DNA from: an uncultured Mollicutes bacterium
GTDB lineage: Bacteria > Bacillota_I > Bacilli_A > RF39 > UBA660
NCBI GenBank assembly: GCA_900557675.1
Contig: USTO01000008.1
Span: 1-19,311 of the forward strand
Length of the DNA: 19,311 nt
Direction: 5' to 3'
The notes under the pieces were generated by a model, which worked only from the letters and a program-made list of their open reading frames with translations, was not told where the DNA came from and did not search any database. The translations under genes were made by a program, and so were the position numbers. Shown here piece after piece: positions 15,665-19,311 of this stretch. How positions within the stretch are numbered: position 1 is the stretch's first letter; each line of letters starts with the position of its first letter.

Positions 15665-15693
15665 ATTTTATCATAGTATGGGGATATTTTCAA
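15665..15693 (-). promoter_or_regulatory. Promoter of the GH31-family gene
   Basis: On the minus strand the -35 is TTGAAA (15688-15693) and the -10 is TAAAAT (15665-15670), with a 17-base spacer and a TGA extension. Confidence 0.65.
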
Positions 15694-15726
15694 TAGTTTT
15701 TTGGTTGGCCCTACGGGAAGTGGTAA

Positions 15727-15755
15727 TTAAAAAATTTTCCCTTATTGAGAAAATT
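15727..15755 (-). terminator. Terminator of the cotJ operon
   Basis: On the minus strand AATTTTC pairs with GAAAATT over a nine-base loop and is followed by TTTTAATT. It begins five bases after the cotJC stop. Confidence 0.65.
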
Positions 15756-15760
15756 CTTTG

Positions 15761-16318
15761 TTATTTGGTTGGTTTTTTATAATAGTCGTATAATTCTTTA
15801 AATCTATTGAAGTGTATTACTTCTCTTTGCCTTAGAAATAGGAGTGGTCCGACGATATCGGGGTCGTTTGTTAGATTTATTAGGCTTTCGTATACGGCTC
15901 GAGCTTTTTGTTCAGCAGCCATATCTTCGGATAGGTCAGCAATGGGATCACCAGTAGTTGCAAAATATGATACTGTGAATGGGACTCCATTTGCATCGGT
16001 TGGATATAGTGATGTTCGATGTTCAGTGTAGTTACTTCCAAGACCGGCTTCTTCTAATTCTTTGGGGGTTGCTCCTTGTAATAGTTGATATTCCATTGCT
16101 GATATCATTTCAACATGGCCTAATTCTTCTGTTCCTATATCTGTAAGTAGTGCTTTTCCCCTACTATCTGGCATTGTATATCTTTGATTTAGGTATCTTA
16201 GGGCTGCTGCTAGCTCACCATTACTGCCTCCGTATTGTGTTATTAGATATTTAGCAAATTTTAAATTTTTCTTTTTTATATTTACGGGATATTGTAACAT
16301 TTTTTCATATTTCCACAT
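15761..16318 (-). CDS. cotJC: Spore coat manganese catalase CotJC
   Basis: A spore-coat protein of the di-manganese catalase family, expected to break down hydrogen peroxide at the spore surface. 185 residues from MWKYEKMLQYP; an in-frame upstream ATG lies inside the preceding gene, while this start has SD GGGAGG and shares one base with the upstream stop (TAATG). The metal ligands match by spacing to known manganese catalases: Glu35, Glu65 and His68 (EELGH), Glu136 and His169 (QREVIHF). The ELAAALRYLNQRYTMPD segment is very typical of CotJC. It is the last gene of the two-gene cotJ operon, followed by a hairpin terminator. Confidence 0.95.
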   Translation of the reverse strand: MWKYEKMLQYPVNIKKKNLKFAKYLITQYGGSNGELAAALRYLNQRYTMPDSRGKALLTDIGTEELGHVEMISAMEYQLLQGATPKELEEAGLGSNYTEHRTSLYPTDANGVPFTVSYFATTGDPIADLSEDMAAEQKARAVYESLINLTNDPDIVGPLLFLRQREVIHFNRFKELYDYYKKPTK

Positions 16319-16815
16319 TATATTCTCGCCTCCCAAGGCCATTTTCCTTCACTCCAAAGCCACGTTCTATTTAATAGATAGGGACTATCTAGGGTGAGGG
16401 GGCCATATTTTCTTTCGTATTCACTGCATAGTCTTTTTTCTTCATTTAGATATGTATTATAGATATTGATTGTTTCGGTATCATTGGGATGTGTATCTAA
16501 ATAGAGGTCTAAATCAACTAGGGCAAATTTTAGTTCCCTTAGGGTGTTTAATTCTTTTTCTTGGGCTCCCGTAGGGTTTAGCGAAGCGGGCATATATCCT
16601 TTATACTCTTCATATTGATTGTTAAACATATTTCCTCGTTTGAAACCGATATCAGGATTGGTTAAAGATGAAGCAGTACTTGAACTAGTAGACTTATAAG
16701 GCATTTGAGTTGGCATATTTTGGTAGTTCATATCTGTCATCATTTTATTTATATCGGTTACATAATTCATATCACCAGCTGGCGATATATTAAAAAAATT
16801 TTCAAAATTATTCAT
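16318..16815 (-). CDS. CotJA-CotJB fusion, spore coat protein
   Basis: A 165-residue protein. Residues 86-162 match CotJB: LDLYLDTHPND (102-112), YERKYGPL (133-140) and the Trp-rich end W-W-W-P-W up to WPWE. Ahead of this, residues 57-82 (FKRGNMFNNQYEEYKGYMP) resemble the short conserved core of CotJA, which is normally a separate small gene just upstream of cotJB. The first 55 residues are Asn/Met/Ser-rich and look disordered. In B. subtilis the order is cotJA-cotJB-cotJC under sigma-E; here one frame seems to hold A and B, followed directly by cotJC. SD AAGGGAG lies before the ATG. CotJB identity is firm; the CotJA part is a resemblance read by eye. Confidence 0.85.
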   Translation of the reverse strand: MNNFENFFNISPAGDMNYVTDINKMMTDMNYQNMPTQMPYKSTSSSTASSLTNPDIGFKRGNMFNNQYEEYKGYMPASLNPTGAQEKELNTLRELKFALVDLDLYLDTHPNDTETINIYNTYLNEEKRLCSEYERKYGPLTLDSPYLLNRTWLWSEGKWPWEARI

Positions 16816-16832
16816 TTTTTCTCCCTTCCCTA

Positions 16833-16841
16833 TATAGTATG
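16833..16841 (-). promoter_or_regulatory. Possible sigma-E/sigma-K -10 element of the cotJ operon
   Basis: The minus strand reads CATACTATA. This fits the CATAnnnTA -10 of sigma-K and closely fits the CATAcanT -10 of sigma-E. No clear -35 for either factor is visible. The position just upstream of the SD and the sporulation role of the operon support it. Confidence 0.4.
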
Positions 16842-16873
16842 TTTTTCCTAGATTTGAGAATGGGCAATTATAT

Positions 16874-16898
16874 GAAAAAAAGAGGTTATTTTGCCTCT
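16874..16898 (-). terminator. Terminator of spoVS
   Basis: On the minus strand AGAGG pairs with CCTCT over an eight-base loop and is followed by a T run of seven. The spoVS TAA occupies the last three loop bases, directly before the descending arm. Confidence 0.85.
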
Positions 16899-17146
16899 AC
16901 GATTAGTTTTATAGCAGTTCGTTCGTCTCCGTCGATGGTTATATCGGTAAATGCTGGAATGCAAACGAGATTTTTTCCGGTAGGTGCAACAAAACCTCTA
17001 GCAATAGCTATGGCTTTTATGGCCTGATTAAGGGCTCCTGCTCCTACGGCTTGCACTTCTACGCTGTCTTTCTCTCTAAAAACATTGGCTAATGCTCCAG
17101 CTACTGAACTTGGATTTGACTTTGATGATACTTTTAGTGTTTCCAT
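16886..17146 (-). CDS. spoVS: Stage V sporulation protein S
   Basis: An 86-residue member of the SpoVS/Alba-like family. In B. subtilis it affects septation and spore coat assembly and its loss blocks sporulation at stage V; its biochemical activity is not settled, though the fold suggests nucleic-acid binding. The protein is full length and nearly collinear with Bacillus SpoVS: METLKVSSKSNPSSVAGAL, the GAGALNQA-IKA-IAIARGFVAP core (about 35-55), CIPAFTDI and the end TAIKLIVEAK. SD AAAGGAA lies before the ATG. It is a single-gene unit between two terminators. No confident sigma-H or sigma-A promoter is visible in the 40 bases upstream. It sits just upstream of cotJ on the same strand. Confidence 0.96.
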   Translation of the reverse strand: METLKVSSKSNPSSVAGALANVFREKDSVEVQAVGAGALNQAIKAIAIARGFVAPTGKNLVCIPAFTDITIDGDERTAIKLIVEAK

Positions 17147-17183
17147 TTTATCATTCCTTTCTAGTTAAATATATGTATAGAGA

Positions 17184-17216
17184 AGAAAAAAATACTAAAT
17201 TATTTTTTTAGTATTT
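17184..17216 (-). terminator. Terminator of the kinase-like gene
   Basis: On the minus strand AAATACTAAA pairs perfectly with TTTAGTATTT (10 bp) over a seven-base loop, then a T run. The stop codon TAA (17200-17202) is the last triplet of the loop. Confidence 0.8.
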
Positions 17217-17898
17217 TATATACGTCTTTTAGGTTATCGACTTCTCTATCGGCATACTCACTTACCTTCATTTTAAGAATTGTAAGAAATTCCACCATTG
17301 CTTCTTTGGAACCTCCACTTTCGAGAAGGTTATAGAGGTATTTTAGATAAAAGTCACTCATAATAAATTTTTCTATTTCATTTTTTGTCATACTTGTTTC
17401 GCATATATATGACATTATAGCGTTGTTATAATTTTTTCGATTTTCTAATAATATTTTAGAGGGGTTATCTCCTATGGTATAAAAATCTGAATCGATTATA
17501 TGGATATTTTCATCAAATAGTATATTTCTATCGTTTACATCAGCTGTAATTATCTTGTTATTTGATAAGTTGTCTATATCTTGATATACTTTTGGAGTTG
17601 CAAGGGCTAATTTTGATAAGGATATGTTATGGCCTAATCTTCTTAGACAGGGAGCATTTATATATCTCATAGTATATCCAAGTAATATTTTGTCTTCACA
17701 ATTTAAGTATCTTGGTAATATAAATGTTTCATTTTCTTTTTCAACTAACGGTACTAAACTTTCTCTGCAAATTATTAATTCTTCTTCTATAACGGGTTTA
17801 AATTCTTTATAGATAGTTTCTTCATCTAATATATAGCATTTCCCAAATTTGCCTTCACCGTGTTCTAATGGTTTTAGTTTTGATACATCTATTTTCAT
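17200..17898 (-). CDS. Small protein-kinase-fold protein
   Basis: A 232-residue cytosolic protein with signs of a eukaryotic-like kinase or phosphotransferase fold. There is a glycine-rich loop GEGKFGKCY (14-22) and a Lys31 at the expected place after it. A catalytic-loop-like segment ADVNDRNILFD has Asp120 and Asn125 at HRD-type spacing, and IDSDF (135-139) stands in for DFG. The C-lobe is short, so it is small for a Ser/Thr kinase and may be an atypical kinase or a pseudokinase. The true substrate is unknown. A perfect SD AAGGAGG precedes the ATG. It has its own promoter and terminator, so it is monocistronic, between spoVS and the anchored protein gene. Confidence 0.7.
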   Translation of the reverse strand: MKIDVSKLKPLEHGEGKFGKCYILDEETIYKEFKPVIEEELIICRESLVPLVEKENETFILPRYLNCEDKILLGYTMRYINAPCLRRLGHNISLSKLALATPKVYQDIDNLSNNKIITADVNDRNILFDENIHIIDSDFYTIGDNPSKILLENRKNYNNAIMSYICETSMTKNEIEKFIMSDFYLKYLYNLLESGGSKEAMVEFLTILKMKVSEYADREVDNLKDVYKILKK

Positions 17899-17922
17899 AT
17901 TTTTCCTCCTTAGCAGGAAGGT

Positions 17923-17951
17923 ATTATACCATAAAGAAAAGAAAAAAGCAA
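17923..17951 (-). promoter_or_regulatory. Promoter of the kinase-like gene
   Basis: On the minus strand the -35 is TTGCTT (17946-17951) and the -10 is TATAAT (17923-17928), with a 17-base spacer and a TGG extension. The -35 lies in the descending arm of the upstream gene's terminator. Confidence 0.75.
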
Positions 17952-17971
17952 ATCTTAGTATTTGATTTGCT
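17942..17971 (-). terminator. Terminator of the TasA/camelysin-like gene
   Basis: On the minus strand AGCAAATC pairs perfectly with GATTTGCT over a nine-base loop and is followed by a T run. The stop TAA (17955-17957) is the last triplet of the loop. Part of the hairpin is also the -35 of the next promoter. Confidence 0.85.
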
Positions 17972-18515
17972 GTGCATTTACTTCAATAGTGGCTTGTATT
18001 TTTTTTCCTTGTTCGTTATTTTGATTATAGTTTTTTTCATCAAGCCATATTATTAGTGTGTAGTCAGCGACTGCATCTTTGGCTAGATAGTTATTTGATA
18101 AAATTGTAATGCTTCCGGTATTTGGAATAGTTCCGGTATTTAGTTTATCTCCTTTGGAGTTATAAAGGGCATATTTTAGGGTATCATTAGAGAATTCGTT
18201 AATTTTTATATTTAGTTTTATGTCTATTGTTTGGTCAATAGTGCTACTACTTATTACTGAAAAGTTATTTTTGTATACTTTATCCGATGTTACATAGAAA
18301 GATGGTTCGGTAGTTGGCCATAAATTGGGATTTTTGATATAGGTTCCGTCTTTGTAATTGATTTCTATTTTACCGGTATATAGTTTAGTGGAATCTTTTT
18401 CGGCGGACTTTAGCATTCCATAAAGGGCAAATGTTACTCCTATTAGCATTATTATTAGTGTCATTACGAGCATTATTATATAATACATATTTTTTTTATC
18501 GGTTTGATCTTTCAC
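17955..18515 (-). CDS. Membrane-anchored TasA/camelysin-like exported protein
   Basis: A 186-residue protein with one N-terminal hydrophobic segment (about 11-33, ending GVTFALYG) and a beta-rich exported domain. The layout and the C-terminal pattern (TLIIWLDEKNYNQNN, then QATIEVNAQQ) resemble SipW-type substrates such as TasA/camelysin and related anchored proteins of gut Bacilli, but the resemblance is weak and read by eye. No signal peptidase gene is nearby. I chose the GTG at 18515, which has SD GAGGTGA at the right distance; the upstream GTG at 18524 is part of that SD. It is monocistronic, with its own promoter and a hairpin terminator that contains the stop codon. Confidence 0.65.
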   Translation of the reverse strand: MKDQTDKKNMYYIIMLVMTLIIMLIGVTFALYGMLKSAEKDSTKLYTGKIEINYKDGTYIKNPNLWPTTEPSFYVTSDKVYKNNFSVISSSTIDQTIDIKLNIKINEFSNDTLKYALYNSKGDKLNTGTIPNTGSITILSNNYLAKDAVADYTLIIWLDEKNYNQNNEQGKKIQATIEVNAQQIKY

Positions 18516-18545
18516 TATGGTCACCTCTTTATTTTTTCTAATATA

Positions 18546-18574
18546 ATGATATCATAAGTTAAATTTAATTGCAA
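18546..18574 (-). promoter_or_regulatory. Promoter of the TasA/camelysin-like gene
   Basis: On the minus strand the -35 is TTGCAA (18569-18574) and the -10 is TATCAT (18546-18551), with a 17-base spacer and a TGA extension. Confidence 0.75.
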
Positions 18575-18588
18575 GGCTTTTGAAAAAG

Positions 18589-18615
18589 AAAAAAAATACT
18601 AGAAATGGCCTAGTA
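18589..18615 (-). terminator. Terminator of the coiled-coil protein gene
   Basis: On the minus strand TACTAG pairs perfectly with CTAGTA over a seven-base loop, followed by a T8 run. The TAG stop (18599-18601) is inside the descending arm. Confidence 0.8.
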
Positions 18616-19165
18616 CTTTCATTTTTGTATGTTCTTCTTCTACTTTTTTGGCAACTATTTTATATGGATCTGTTATTTCGGTAGAACTGTTTTTCATAAA
18701 GATATTTATTATATATTTTGTAGGTATTTTTCTTAGTACTTTTTCTTCAAAGTCTTTATTTAAAATGGATTCCTGTATTGCTTCTTGGTATTTTTCAGTT
18801 ATTTTTGTTTCTATTTGTTTTTTGTTTTGGGGATTGAAGTTAGTTGTTATTTTACTAATTTGGTCATTTATTTCTTCTAGATATTTTATGTTTTCGGCAA
18901 AACTTTCTTCTAGATAGATTGTATCTATTAAAAGAATTATGTTTTTTAATTTTTCTTGGTCTTCTGAATGTAAATTATTGGCTAGTGTTTGTATTTTATC
19001 TATGGTATCATAATTTGGGTTTGAATTTACTGAATGTACTTGATTATTTACTGATGTTATTGTTTCCTCAGGACTTGTAATTTGGGAGATTGTATTTTCT
19101 TCTGCTGTTATTTTTTGTTTAAAAATTAACTTTTTTAGTAACTTTATAATTTTTAGTTCTTTCAT
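18599..19165 (-). CDS. Unrecognised charged, helical protein
   Basis: A 188-residue protein that I do not recognise. It begins with a short basic amphipathic helix (KELKIIKLLKKLIFKQK), continues with a Ser/Thr/Asn-rich linker (about 20-55), and then is largely helical and rich in Lys, Glu, Ile and Leu, suggesting a coiled coil or helical bundle. No membrane segment, signal peptide or catalytic motif is visible. SD AGAGGT lies before the ATG. It starts two bases after the stop of the partial gene at the right edge, so the two form an operon. A strong terminator includes its stop codon. Confidence 0.75.
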   Translation of the reverse strand: MKELKIIKLLKKLIFKQKITAEENTISQITSPEETITSVNNQVHSVNSNPNYDTIDKIQTLANNLHSEDQEKLKNIILLIDTIYLEESFAENIKYLEEINDQISKITTNFNPQNKKQIETKITEKYQEAIQESILNKDFEEKVLRKIPTKYIINIFMKNSSTEITDPYKIVAKKVEEEHTKMKVLGHF

Positions 19166-19167
19166 TT

Positions 19168-19311
19168 TTACCTCTGTTTTGTTCTTGTCTTTGATTTAAC
19201 TGGTTCTTTTTGTAATGTTTTTATAAGTGTATCTGTTATATTTTTACTTTCTTTTATTTCTTTTACTGATAATCCGTTATTTAGTAAAATGTTGGTTATA
19301 TAAGAATGATG
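19168..19311 (-). CDS. C-terminal end of an unknown gene, cut by window edge
   Basis: An open frame runs from the right edge for 47 residues to a TAA, ending in a basic tail (SKTRTKQR). Before the tail is a likely helical stretch (NNGLSVKEIKES) that could belong to a small helix-turn-helix, but too little is visible to call a family. Only two bases separate its stop from the start of the next gene, whose SD lies inside its last codons, which supports it being a real coding end. Confidence 0.6.
   Translation of the reverse strand, partial: HHSYITNILLNNGLSVKEIKESKNITDTLIKTLQKEPVKSKTRTKQR

Noticed and set aside
16319..16342. Eight-residue N-terminal extension of CotJC
   Set aside because: It lies inside the CotJA-CotJB gene; CotJC proteins start MW-YEK, which is at 16318.
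17147..17183. Sigma-H or sigma-A promoter for spoVS
   Set aside because: I looked for AGGA/GAAT-type and TTGACA/TATAAT-type elements and found only weak TATACA-like matches, so none is called.
18516..18524. GTG start at 18524 for the TasA-like gene
   Set aside because: That GTG lies inside the SD GAGGTGA; the GTG at 18515 is correctly spaced from it.
1..19311. CRISPR array, insertion sequence, prophage, riboswitch or origin
   Set aside because: No regularly spaced repeats, transposase or integrase genes, long terminal inverted repeats, conserved riboswitch cores or DnaA-box clusters were seen on either strand.

Overview
The window reads as chromosomal DNA of an AT-rich, low-GC Gram-positive (Bacillota), most likely an uncultured member of the Bacilli/Erysipelotrichia side of the phylum. 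Supporting this are strong Shine-Dalgarno (SD) sequences, TGA used as a stop (mutS, rocF), tRNAs with encoded CCA, a sortase with a surface adhesin, and clear endospore genes (spoVS, cotJC and a cotJA-cotJB-like gene). Nothing points to a plasmid, prophage, insertion sequence or CRISPR array. No stretch over 300 bases lacks a gene. The species cannot be named from this sequence alone.

Layout: (1) 1-2349, minus strand: a four-TM LiaF-like envelope-stress protein, a DUF4097-type beta-repeat membrane protein, and glyA cut by the left edge, apparently one operon. (2) 2551-3510, plus strand: tRNA-Arg(CCT) and arginase rocF, the only plus-strand genes. (3) 3521-5122, minus: pyruvate kinase, then tRNA-Leu(CAA) behind its own promoter. 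(4) 5152-9630, minus: mutS, an SDR oxidoreductase and a YnbB-type PLP lyase, with overlapping reading frames. (5) 9713-12543, minus: a surface operon of thioester/Cna-B adhesin, sortase and a polytopic membrane protein of unknown function. (6) 12625-15636: a YgjP-type zinc peptidase and a GH31-family protein whose active site looks degraded. (7) 15761-17146: spore genes spoVS, a CotJA-CotJB fusion and manganese catalase CotJC. (8) 17200-19311: a small kinase-fold protein, a TasA/camelysin-like anchored protein, an unrecognised coiled-coil protein and the 3' end of another unknown gene.

How the genes fit together: blocks 2-4 are core metabolism and DNA repair. Block 5 looks like a self-contained surface-display unit. 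Block 7 is spore coat and sporulation.

The most interesting patterns are architectural. Intrinsic terminators are repeatedly built so that the stop codon sits inside the hairpin. Nine of ten sigma-A promoters carry an extended -10 (TGn) element. At two junctions the downstream promoter's -35 lies inside the upstream gene's terminator. The best protein-level candidates are the adhesin/sortase unit with a non-LPxTG sorting signal and a sortase lacking the usual Arg, the GH31 protein missing its acid/base Asp, and the CotJA-CotJB fusion.
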